From DATBHW01 sp035307385 (GTDB lineage Bacteria; Chloroflexota; Ktedonobacteria; Ktedonobacterales; DATBGS01): DNA of 64,000 nucleotides. Position 1 is the stretch's first letter. Each line of letters starts with the position of its first letter. The position numbers and the translations under genes were made by a program. Shown here piece by piece: positions 16,497 to 24,117 of this stretch. The notes beneath the pieces are model-generated. The model was not told the DNA's origin. It worked only from the letters and a program-made list of their open reading frames with translations, and searched no databases. The stretch is from the NCBI GenBank assembly GCA_035307385.1, contig DATGID010000102.1:173342-237341 (forward strand), given 5' to 3'.

Positions 16497-17000
16497 ATGA
16501 ATCGGTCTCATCTAGCGCTTATCTGGTGCGTTTGCGTCCTCATGCCGGGCCTGGCAGGCTGCGGCAACCCTTCCATCACCACTCGGCCCGCCGCGACTGC
16601 CACCCCAACGGCAATCCCCTCTCCCACATTCACACCCACGCCCAGCGGTCTGCCTGATCTTCTGCCCGTTCCTGGACCCTCCGGCTCGTATTGCCGCTTC
16701 GATGCGAATGGCAACCTGACCGTCACCATCAAAAATCAAGGTACCGCCTCTGCTGGTCCGTCTCTTACCTCGGTCAAAATCGCAGGCCAATTTAGCTCCA
16801 CCCTGGGTTCGGGCGCGTTTGGGGGCACCTATACAGGCATGACGAGCGCCATCCCGACGAGTCAAAGCGCTGATGGCTCGATCAATGTTCTGGTCACCGG
16901 GGGCACGATTGTCTCGGCCAGGCTGACCATTACGGCGGACTCGACCCAACAGGTTACAGAATCCAACAAAAATAATAACACGGTGATGGCAACGTGCTAA
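16497..17000 (+). CDS. Lipoprotein with a CARDB-like domain
   Basis: 167 residues; start supported by 'aaaggagg' seven bases upstream. The N-terminal signal ends in a lipobox 'LAGC' (Cys at ~22), so it should be lipid-anchored outside the membrane. A Pro/Thr spacer follows ('TPTAIPSPTFTPTPSG'). Residues ~60-167 form one CARDB-type beta domain with 'LTVTIKNQGTASAGPS' and the typical end 'TESNKNNNTV'. Such domains bind surfaces or other proteins. Followed by a strong hairpin. Confidence 0.8.
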   Translation: MNRSHLALIWCVCVLMPGLAGCGNPSITTRPAATATPTAIPSPTFTPTPSGLPDLLPVPGPSGSYCRFDANGNLTVTIKNQGTASAGPSLTSVKIAGQFSSTLGSGAFGGTYTGMTSAIPTSQSADGSINVLVTGGTIVSARLTITADSTQQVTESNKNNNTVMATC

Positions 17001-17008
17001 CTGACATC

Positions 17009-17049
17009 GCCCGGTCCGTCGCTCCAAGGAGGTGAGCGACGGACCGGGC
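17009..17049. terminator. Hairpin between convergent lipoprotein and propeller genes
   Basis: Perfect 16-bp GC-rich arms (17009-17024, 17034-17049) and a 9-nt loop, 9 bp after the lipoprotein stop and 19 bp before the convergent stop. Probably bidirectional. Confidence 0.65.
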
Positions 17050-17067
17050 CTCCGTCTCGACCTTCGC

Positions 17068-18243
17068 CTAGCACTGGTTGTGTTCGATTAGTGTGGTGTT
17101 ATCGGCATACCCTACGGCCCAGGCTCCCCTGGCCGAGGCTGCTACTCCCAACAGTTGGGTGCTAAACGACCCTGGACTGGGGCTGGGTACGACCTGCCAG
17201 CTTGAGCCGTTCCAGTGCTCGATCAGCGTCTGGAAAAACACGTTGTTGCCGCCCTCGCCCCCTACTACCCAGACATCCTTAGCCGAGACTGCCGCCACTG
17301 CCGCCAGGAGGGAAGGTGTCGTAACTTGAGGGCTTGGCACAACACGCCACTGCTTGCCGTTCCAGTGTTCGATCAGCGCCTGGCTGGCACCGCCTGCGCC
17401 AGTGGGCGCGTCGCCCACCGCCCAGATATCGTTTCTTGAAGTCGCTGTTATCCCCCGCAGTTCGCCACCTGAGTCAGTACTCTTTACCACACTCCATCTC
17501 GAACCGTTCCAATGCTCGATGAGGGTCTGGGTGTTGAAGTTGCTGGTTCCTACGGCCCAGGCGTCGTTGGCCGAGATTGCCGCCACCCCGGAAAGCGCCT
17601 CATTTGCGTTCAAGCTGGGGCTAAGCACGATTCGCCACTGCTTGCCGTTCCAGTGCTCGATCAGCGCCGACTGGTTCCCATTGCTGTCGAATTTGAACCC
17701 GACAGCCCAGATATCGCGTGCTGAAGCTGCTGCGACACTGAGCAGCTCGTTGTCTTCGTCCTTAACGTTGGGGCTAGGCACAACACGCCACTGCTTGCCG
17801 TTCCAGTGTTCGATCAGCGTCTGGGCTGTCCCAACGGAGTTGGCATAGAATCCGATGGCCCAGACATCGTTCGGGGAAACGGCGGTGATGCTATAAAAGT
17901 TGTTGTAGGTCGGACTCGGGTTGGGGTTCGACACGATGTGCCACGCTGTGCCATTCCAAAACTCGATCAGCGTCGTTCGCACATGTGTCACCGGGTTGGC
18001 GACGTTGCCCACAGCCCAGATCGCATGGGCTGAAACCACCGCCATGGTGTTTAGCCCACTGCTCCCGTTTCCATTTGGGCTGGGGACGACCTTCCAGGTG
18101 CCGCAGGAAGCGGAGTTCACCTGCTGATGGGAACCCTGCCCGCTCGAAGGCGCGGCGTGTGCATCGCTCGTTTGGAGCGACAGAGCGGCGAGGAGAACTG
18201 CCACTCCACCCAAGAGCATGGCAATCCTGAGCAAATGCTTCAT
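17068..18243 (-). CDS. Secreted repeat (beta-propeller-like) surface protein
   Basis: 391 residues starting at 'MKHLLRIAMLLGG'; a longer upstream frame would hide the signal peptide. The signal sequence ends near 'SDAHA'. The mature protein holds seven ~50-residue repeats, each with 'D(V/I)WAVG', 'TLIEHWNG' and 'W.VVPSP', a pattern common in exported Chloroflexota and actinobacterial proteins and likely to close a beta-propeller. No catalytic residue is evident. Last repeat ends in 'TTLIEHNQC'. Confidence 0.82.
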   Translation of the reverse strand: MKHLLRIAMLLGGVAVLLAALSLQTSDAHAAPSSGQGSHQQVNSASCGTWKVVPSPNGNGSSGLNTMAVVSAHAIWAVGNVANPVTHVRTTLIEFWNGTAWHIVSNPNPSPTYNNFYSITAVSPNDVWAIGFYANSVGTAQTLIEHWNGKQWRVVPSPNVKDEDNELLSVAAASARDIWAVGFKFDSNGNQSALIEHWNGKQWRIVLSPSLNANEALSGVAAISANDAWAVGTSNFNTQTLIEHWNGSRWSVVKSTDSGGELRGITATSRNDIWAVGDAPTGAGGASQALIEHWNGKQWRVVPSPQVTTPSLLAAVAAVSAKDVWVVGGEGGNNVFFQTLIEHWNGSSWQVVPSPSPGSFSTQLLGVAASARGAWAVGYADNTTLIEHNQC

Positions 18244-18932
18244 TCTGGACCTTCCCTTTCTTCCTGGTTTCTTCGTACCCCTGGGAGTGGTGATCGTCAG
18301 GACGGCTTTGGGGAGGAGATGCCTCTGCTTGCCCAACTCCCACGGGTATGTCTTGCGCGCTCTGGAGCGCGTCCTGAGAAACGCTCGTGCTGAACACGGC
18401 CTCCCTCCCTAAACGTGTCGAAACTCAGCCAAAAGTGTTACGGGCCTCCCGAATGGCACAGCGAATGCTCATTTCATTGGTGGTGCGCTACCTTTTGGGG
18501 AGATGGGCGGCCAGGCGGTACGGAGCGGGGCGGCGAGAGGGATTTTGCAACTAAATCGTAACTTAGTGTTCATAGAAACGTAACGATAGTACCTTATTAC
18601 CACTATAGAGCAGTTGAAATCGCCCACGAGAGTTTGTTGATTGGGAGAAAGAAACTCTGATTTCAATTGCCTGCTGTACAGGAGGGTTCCAAGAAAATCA
18701 TCTGTTAAGGGTGGGGATACAGAGGAAGTATGCTATAATGAAAAGGTTGTTAAGCCAGGGGTGGTTGGTGAGAGCAGACTGTAACTAATCGGTATAGCTC
18801 ATGCGTTATTATACGTGTGGCATAAAAGATGCTGCTTTGACGTATTCGTTCGTTGACAGGTCATGCTACACTAGCACTCATAGATGGAGAGAGGATGTAG
18901 TGGTGGAATGAAAAACTACGGGAGTGCTAGTG
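18244..18932. other. Intergenic region, AT-rich in its right half
   Basis: No supported gene. Base composition shifts at about 18540 from GC-rich to AT-rich, and stays so through the next two genes. It contains a TTGACA at 18853-18858 without a convincing -10 box, and a TATAAT-like hexamer near 18733. The promoter of the following cassette cannot be fixed by eye. Confidence 0.5.
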
Positions 18933-19793
18933 ATGGTCATTGTGGATCGAGACCTGCGTAGGCTTATTGGTGATGGCACAATTGGTATCTCATCGATTGA
19001 TGAGGACTTCCCCTTTGATGACAAGCATCAGATAGGTCCTGGTTCCGTAGACCTGCGATTAAATAATATTGTAAGGAAATATAAAGACAATGTGCGGGAA
19101 ATAGACCTCTCGGTTGCTGGGCATACTGAATCTTTTCACATTCCTGCCGATGATGAGATTATGATCTATCCGCATGAAATCTTGATGGCAACGACCCTGG
19201 AAATTGTGATCTTGCCTTCAAATATTGCGGGTTTTGTAACCGGAAGGAGTAGTATAGCGCGCCTGGGCTTGATGGTCCATGTTTCGCAGCATTATATCCA
19301 GCCAGGGCATTCCCAACTGATTCCGCTTCAACTGGTAAATGTTACCAATCTTCCGATTAGAATCAAACCGTTTATTCCTATTTGTCAGGTAGCATTTATC
19401 TATGCCAGTTCGAATGCTCAAGTCCCGTATGGGAGTAAGAGGGATGCAAAATACCTGGATGAACTTACCGCCCCCGATCCTTCAAAGATCGGAGAAGAAC
19501 TCGGTTTAGATCGGCCAGGAACCTTACCTGAAGTTCGCAGCGAGAAACATCGGCAGGTCCAAGCGCAGGTAGCGCAACTGAAAAGAAAGAATATCGAGGC
19601 AAGTTCGCGGAAAAACTTTAAGCGGCAACTTTCTCGAATTATGTTTGCGAACTATCTCGTGCTTGGGGCCAGTATCTCCGTCTTCTTGGACGAGATTGCC
19701 GCAACGCCGTTCCCTTCGCTAAAGCTCATCGTCAGTGGTGTATTTATTGTGTTTTGCCTGGTTATCACCTTTGTGGCAAATTGGAGGAGTTGA
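18933..19793 (+). CDS. dCTP deaminase/dUTPase-like protein with two C-terminal membrane helices
   Basis: 286 residues from the ATG at 18933 ('ggag' nine bases upstream; an in-frame GTG at 18924 is possible). Residues ~1-165 match the Dcd fold: 'GPGSVDLRLNN', 'GRSSIARLGL' (104-113) and 'IKPFIPICQVAFIYAS'. The catalytic positions are changed: the family 'I-D-PG' Asp is Q123 and the general-base Glu of 'LEL.N' is Q133. A charged helical linker (~200-235) leads to two hydrophobic helices (~239-255 and 264-283). It looks like an inactive, membrane-tethered pyrimidine-nucleotide sensor. AT-rich, unlike its neighbours. Coupled to the next gene. Confidence 0.75.
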   Translation: MVIVDRDLRRLIGDGTIGISSIDEDFPFDDKHQIGPGSVDLRLNNIVRKYKDNVREIDLSVAGHTESFHIPADDEIMIYPHEILMATTLEIVILPSNIAGFVTGRSSIARLGLMVHVSQHYIQPGHSQLIPLQLVNVTNLPIRIKPFIPICQVAFIYASSNAQVPYGSKRDAKYLDELTAPDPSKIGEELGLDRPGTLPEVRSEKHRQVQAQVAQLKRKNIEASSRKNFKRQLSRIMFANYLVLGASISVFLDEIAATPFPSLKLIVSGVFIVFCLVITFVANWRS

Positions 19794-19797
19794 GACT

Positions 19798-20220
19798 GTG
19801 GTTAGAGTTTACGTAGCATCGCCACTGAAGTACGATGCAACCAATGACGAGATAAACCATCAATTGGGCAAGATTCCGGAGGTAGAGGTTTTTCTCCCCG
19901 CGTCCTTATATGATAACTTCAGGGAAGAAGATAAGGCGCGCCGCATTGCTGAGGCTTGCTACGATGAAATAGATCAAAGTGATGTGGTCGTTGTTGTCGA
20001 GCCGTTTGGACTTGATGTTGCTGCTGAAGTTGGCTATACCATTGCACGCAAGCGCTCAGGGGATAACAAGTTAGTGCTTTTCTACCAAACCAAACACGGC
20101 CCCAATAGGGAATCCTATATGCTTGGGCATCCAGATTTTAAGAAGGTGGACTCCATTGCGCACCTGGTAGCTCGTGTGGCTCGATTCCAGCGGGAAAAAA
20201 CGCAAGTTAGCGCAAAATAA
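19798..20220 (+). CDS. Nucleoside 2-deoxyribosyltransferase-like protein
   Basis: 140 residues, GTG start at 19798 with 'ggaggag' eight bases upstream inside the end of the previous gene; the stop-to-start gap is only 4 bp. Family motifs: N-terminal 'VRVYVASPLKYD', 'QSDVVVVVEPFG' with D62, and 'DVAAEVGYTIAR' with the presumed nucleophile E77. Family enzymes cleave or exchange the glycosidic bond of deoxynucleosides or nucleotides, and distant relatives act in nucleotide signalling. The tight coupling to a nucleotide-sensor-like membrane protein suggests one two-gene system. Substrate unknown. Confidence 0.75.
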   Translation: MVRVYVASPLKYDATNDEINHQLGKIPEVEVFLPASLYDNFREEDKARRIAEACYDEIDQSDVVVVVEPFGLDVAAEVGYTIARKRSGDNKLVLFYQTKHGPNRESYMLGHPDFKKVDSIAHLVARVARFQREKTQVSAK

Positions 20221-20267
20221 GGGAAAGCCTGAATTGCGGCCCACTGGCGTTCGTGCCGGTGCTCCTC

Positions 20268-20314
20268 AGCCGCAGCACGAGGGGAGGGTGAGACCCTCCC
20301 CTCGTGCTGCGGCT
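20268..20314. terminator. Strong bidirectional hairpin
   Basis: Perfect 22-bp arms (20268-20289, 20293-20314) with a 3-nt loop between the deoxyribosyltransferase-like gene and the convergent GH87 gene. Confidence 0.75.
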
Positions 20315-20320
20315 AACTGC

Positions 20321-22453
20321 TCACCAGGCGGAGGGTGGTGGCGGGGGGACGACCGGCGGTCGGTCGTCGCAGGTGATCGTGTTTGGCAGTTCCCACGGCG
20401 CGAGCCAGGGACCGGTGGTCCCGCCGCCGGTGTTGCCGCCAAGGTCAGTCACCGTGAACTCCGACCCCGCCGGGGTAAAGTTGAAGGAGCCGCAGTTGTT
20501 GATGCCGACGGCACCAACGTTGCGCGCGACCACGTTTTGGAACGTCGCATTCCCGGCGGAACGCGCGCTCAGCACCGACGTGCCCGTTCCGTCAACGTGG
20601 ATGTTCGTGAAATGGACGTTCGTGATCGAGTAGAGGTCCTTCACTGAGAAGTCGGAAACGATCATGAGCGCGTTGTACGTGTTCTGCAAGAAGTTATCGC
20701 CGCTCACCTCGATGTCCGCCGTGATCGAGCCTTCGAGCGCGTATATCCAGAGTGCGCCGAGGCCGATCTTCCAATTAAGCTCGAAGGGGCCAGCCCGCAC
20801 GGTGGTGTTGTTTGTGAACCGCAGGTAGCCAGCGAACGGGGTCGAGCCGAAGCGCGATCCCGCGTGGAGGGCGCTGCCCTCGCGCACGGGGTCAGCAACA
20901 ATGTTGTTCGATACGGTGTTGTCGCGGCCACCATAGATGGCGATGCCGTTCGCGAGCACCGGGTTCTGCACTGTGTTGTGGTCGAACACGTTGTTGGCGT
21001 CCTCGATGCCGGGCTGCCCGCTGACCGCCTGTGACCACATCGCGAGCGCGTCATCACTCGTGTTGCGGATGAGCGAATTGACGACGCTGGAGTTAGTTAC
21101 TCCCTGGTGAAAATTGATGCCGTCCGCAATCTGGTCCATGATGACCGTGTTCTTGATGGTGACGTTGTTCATTGGCCCATCCAGCCAGATGCCAACTTTC
21201 GTGTGCTGGATGAAAAGGCCATCAATCGTCGAATCGTTCAGTGCTCCCCCGATACCGTTCACCTGGTCGGTATCAATGCGCTCGCGCACGTCGCCTATGA
21301 TAGCGAAGTTCGACAGGTGCACGTTATCGCTCCCGCCATCGGCGGCGTACTTGCCGTAGAAGCCAACGCCTGTGTGTATGGAGCCGTCTGGCGCTGGTGA
21401 GGACAGCGTGACCTGATGGCCTGTGACGATGGACCACCAGCTACCGGCGCCCTCAATCGTCACGTCATCGACAATGATATGCCGGTTCACCTGGAACGTG
21501 CCAACCGGGATATAGACCGTCTTCCCCCAGGCTTTCGCCACCCGAATCGCGCGATCAAACGCATCCGCGGAGTCACGTATGCCGCTGGGGTCAGCGCCGA
21601 AGGTGGTCACGGAGATCGAGTTCCAGGGCTGCGGCGCGGGACCGTCGATCTCCTGGAAGTCAACGAGGTCAATGACTGTCCACGCCGCGTTCGAATCGGC
21701 AGGCACGCTCAGACGAACGACATCTCCCGCCTGGTAGGTGTTGTGGAGCAGCACGCGCTGATCGTCGTAGAAGTGCATCGGCCTGAACGGTTTCGTGATC
21801 GTTGGTGTTGGTGTCGTCTGGTCGGGGACGCATGAGCACTCGGTAATCCACTGGTCCGGGAACAGCAAATCCGCATTCGGATCGTTCGTGAACGGATACT
21901 GGTTATAGAGGTACGAATACTTTGAGGTCAGCGTGATCGTCTGCGGATGCGTGTGCTCATAGCCGTCGTGGTCCACGCTCAAAGCCAACGGGGCGTCGAT
22001 TCCGCCGCCGGTCGGGGCGTCGGGGATGGCGTAGCGGATGGTCATCGCGTTTGCCCGCTGCGTAAGCGTGAAGGCGACATACTGGCCGGGAGCAAGCTGC
22101 ACGGCCTGTCTGCCTGATGCCTCGCCCGACAGCGTGTAAGCCGATGTGTCGAACGGAAGGATGGTGCCGTTCGTCGTGGCGTTCTCGGCCTCCTGCTCGA
22201 CGATACCAAGCTGCGCGCCGCGCCCTGCGACCAGCGACGGGTCGATTGCGGCAACGGTCACATGGCCTGCCGCGCCTGTGCCGCCCTGGGCATGGGCGTT
22301 CGGCAGGAAGGAAAAGGCAAACAAACCGGTAATGCTCATGAGGATAAGGAACAGGGATGCGACCATGACCAGCCGCCGTTGCCTGGGCACCAACCGGGGG
22401 AAAAGCTGCCAGGGATGTCCTGGCGAGGAGGCGCTGCTGTTTCGTGGTGACAT
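20321..22453 (-). CDS. Secreted GH87 alpha-1,3-glucanase (mycodextranase family)
   Basis: 710 residues. A signal/anchor segment at ~28-56 ends 'NAHAQ'. Residues ~85-270 contain a CBM35-like beta module ('EQEAENATTNG', 'APGQYVAFTL'). The rest is a right-handed beta-helix beginning 'TTFGADPSGIRDSADAFDRA'. Three Asp at D444 ('DGIN') and D467-D468 ('SDDALAMW') keep the spacing I recall for the catalytic triad of bacterial GH87 enzymes (for example D1045/D1068/D1069 in Paenibacillus Agl-FH1). It should hydrolyse alpha-1,3-glucan, a fungal wall and dental-plaque polymer. With the GH16 enzyme it suggests predation on fungi. Confidence 0.82.
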   Translation of the reverse strand: MSPRNSSASSPGHPWQLFPRLVPRQRRLVMVASLFLILMSITGLFAFSFLPNAHAQGGTGAAGHVTVAAIDPSLVAGRGAQLGIVEQEAENATTNGTILPFDTSAYTLSGEASGRQAVQLAPGQYVAFTLTQRANAMTIRYAIPDAPTGGGIDAPLALSVDHDGYEHTHPQTITLTSKYSYLYNQYPFTNDPNADLLFPDQWITECSCVPDQTTPTPTITKPFRPMHFYDDQRVLLHNTYQAGDVVRLSVPADSNAAWTVIDLVDFQEIDGPAPQPWNSISVTTFGADPSGIRDSADAFDRAIRVAKAWGKTVYIPVGTFQVNRHIIVDDVTIEGAGSWWSIVTGHQVTLSSPAPDGSIHTGVGFYGKYAADGGSDNVHLSNFAIIGDVRERIDTDQVNGIGGALNDSTIDGLFIQHTKVGIWLDGPMNNVTIKNTVIMDQIADGINFHQGVTNSSVVNSLIRNTSDDALAMWSQAVSGQPGIEDANNVFDHNTVQNPVLANGIAIYGGRDNTVSNNIVADPVREGSALHAGSRFGSTPFAGYLRFTNNTTVRAGPFELNWKIGLGALWIYALEGSITADIEVSGDNFLQNTYNALMIVSDFSVKDLYSITNVHFTNIHVDGTGTSVLSARSAGNATFQNVVARNVGAVGINNCGSFNFTPAGSEFTVTDLGGNTGGGTTGPWLAPWELPNTITCDDRPPVVPPPPPSAW

Positions 22454-22553
22454 AGCTCGTTCAACTCCTTGTTATTGCTCAATACATCATTGTGGATGAG
22501 GAGAGCCATAGGCACCAGCCTAACCAAAGGTCGCCAGCGATCAGAGGCCAAAT

Positions 22554-22589
22554 GCGCTGGGCATATCGTTGCTTTGATATGCCCAGCGC
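22554..22589 (-). terminator. Hairpin after the DHFR-like gene
   Basis: Perfect 14-bp arms (22554-22567, 22576-22589), 8-nt loop, about 60 bp beyond the stop of the minus-strand DHFR-like gene and upstream of GH87. Confidence 0.55.
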
Positions 22590-22649
22590 CGCAGAGAAAA
22601 TTTTTGGAAATCGATTTCTATCACAGTATAGTCGATGAGGTGGGGAATG

Positions 22650-23228
22650 TCAAGGTTCTTTCGGCTGGTAGGTGAGCACCACCACCCCAGAGGAACGCGC
22701 CTCGGTGTTGACCAACTTCAGATTGACCTTCTGCCTGATGTTGGCAAAGAGCGGCTTGCCCTGCCCCAACAGGACCGGGTGGACTAAGATTTGATACTCA
22801 TCGATCAAGCCCAGATTGGTGAGGGCCTGCACCACGCTGGCGCTCCCATAAATCACCATATCGCGCCCTGGCTCCTGCTTCAAGCGCTCAATCTCTTGGG
22901 GAACGATTTCCCTCATCAGCGTCGAATTGTTCCATTCGACACTTGGGAGCGTCCTGGAAAAGACGATTTTGCGCATCGCATTCAATAGGCGCGCATAGGC
23001 CACCTCGCCTGGGTCGGCATCTGGCTTGTCAGGGACATACGGCCAGGCTCCGGCAAAGCTTTCATACGTGACCCGCCCCAGGAGCAAGGTGTCTGCCGCG
23101 CTGACCAGATCGTACTCATACTGCCCCATCGCGGCATCGTAATGCTCGCCGACAAAACCCATGTCATTGTTCGGACCAGCAATGAAGCCATCCAGGGTCA
23201 TCCACATGGTGACGATGATCTTTCTCAC
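22650..23228 (-). CDS. RibD C-terminal/dihydrofolate reductase-family protein
   Basis: 192 residues from a GTG at 23228 ('ggaga' upstream; the longer open frame is not protein-like and would cross an operator). Family features: N-terminal 'IIVTMWMTLDGFIAGPNND', 'LLLGRVTYESFAGAWP', 'IVFSRTLPSVEWNNS' and 'DMVIYGSASVVQALTNLGLI'. Members are NADPH-dependent reductases of unknown substrate. It diverges from the hxlR gene across two identical operators, so it is most likely in that regulon. Confidence 0.88.
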   Translation of the reverse strand: MRKIIVTMWMTLDGFIAGPNNDMGFVGEHYDAAMGQYEYDLVSAADTLLLGRVTYESFAGAWPYVPDKPDADPGEVAYARLLNAMRKIVFSRTLPSVEWNNSTLMREIVPQEIERLKQEPGRDMVIYGSASVVQALTNLGLIDEYQILVHPVLLGQGKPLFANIRQKVNLKLVNTEARSSGVVVLTYQPKEP

Positions 23229-23261
23229 GGTTGTTCTCCAATCTCTGTGTTTGCAAGGATG

Positions 23262-23276
23262 CTTGCGATTTGCAAG
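23262..23276. promoter_or_regulatory. HxlR-type operator 1
   Basis: cttgcgatttgcaag, an imperfect palindrome, in the divergent region 34 bp from the DHFR-like start. Identical to operator 2 and, inverted, to operator 3. Confidence 0.65.
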
Positions 23277-23328
23277 TTGAACTACACTCCTCTTCCAAAG
23301 CGATATGGCAAAATCGGAACCAAAACCA

Positions 23329-23343
23329 CTTGCGATTTGCAAG
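23329..23343. promoter_or_regulatory. HxlR-type operator 2
   Basis: Same 15-mer as operator 1, 67 bp away, 86 bp before the hxlR start codon. Suggests autoregulation. Confidence 0.65.
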
Positions 23344-23428
23344 TTAAAGTGGTATGCTTCTATAAAGAAGGCGGAAAAGCTGCCAGCATCGAAGACGAGC
23401 CTTGGCGCATTGAGGGAGCCACAGCACC

Positions 23429-23887
23429 ATGAAACACACACAGCACAGGCGCTCCGATTGTCCCATCAACTTTGCGCTGGAGACCTTCGGCGACCCCTGG
23501 TCACTCTTGATCATCCGCGATCTGGTCTACTTTGGAAAGAACACCTATGGGGAGTTTTTAGAGTCAGAAGAAGGCATGGCGACGAACATTCTGGCGAGCC
23601 GCCTGGCGCGTCTGGAGCAGCAAGGCATCCTCATGAAGCGGCCTTTGCCTTCAGATAAGCGCAAAGAGGAATATGCCCTGACGGAAAAAGGGCTGGACCT
23701 CATTCCGGTCCTGGTGGAAATGGCGAACTGGAGCGCCGAATACGACCCCCAGACCGGAGCGCCGCCTGCCTGGATTGCCTTGATGAAAGCGCGGCGCGAA
23801 GAGATGATCGCGCGCATGCGTGAAACGGTCCGCAGCGGCGGTTCGGTCTTTGCAGGCGAGCGCAGCCTGATCAGTCAACTCGTCTAA
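23429..23887 (+). CDS. HxlR-family transcriptional regulator
   Basis: 152 residues with the HxlR winged helix: 'CPINFALETFGDPWSLLIIR' (including the conserved Cys at the N-terminus), 'ATNILASRLARLEQQGILMK' and wing 'KRKEEYALTEKGLDLIPVL'. Members often sense electrophiles or quinones through the Cys. Three identical 15-bp palindromes before the divergent reductase gene, before this gene and before the MFS gene downstream mark its likely targets. Confidence 0.92.
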   Translation: MKHTQHRRSDCPINFALETFGDPWSLLIIRDLVYFGKNTYGEFLESEEGMATNILASRLARLEQQGILMKRPLPSDKRKEEYALTEKGLDLIPVLVEMANWSAEYDPQTGAPPAWIALMKARREEMIARMRETVRSGGSVFAGERSLISQLV

Positions 23888-24066
23888 TATCCCTCAGCAG
23901 ATGCCACAGGCGACCATCGGCAACGGTCATTAGGCCAGGGGCTTCCGCAACCCGATTGCCGATCCCGCCCGTGGCGTTTTTTCATCCCTCCAGGGCGTTC
24001 TGTGGATGTCCTGCTCATAATTTCCGGTTTTAGGGAGACCAGGAAGAAATGGTTATCGTGAAGACA

Positions 24067-24081
24067 CTTGCAAATCGCAAG
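24067..24081. promoter_or_regulatory. HxlR-type operator 3
   Basis: Inverted copy of the 15-mer (cttgcaaatcgcaag), 36 bp before the MFS start codon. Confidence 0.65.
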
Positions 24082-24117
24082 TGAATAGACACGAGCAGAC
24101 TGGAAAGGATGAACCTG

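Noticed and set aside
18853..18881. Sigma-70 promoter for the dCTP-deaminase-like cassette
   Set aside because: Good TTGACA but no acceptable -10 hexamer at 16-19 bp; left unannotated.
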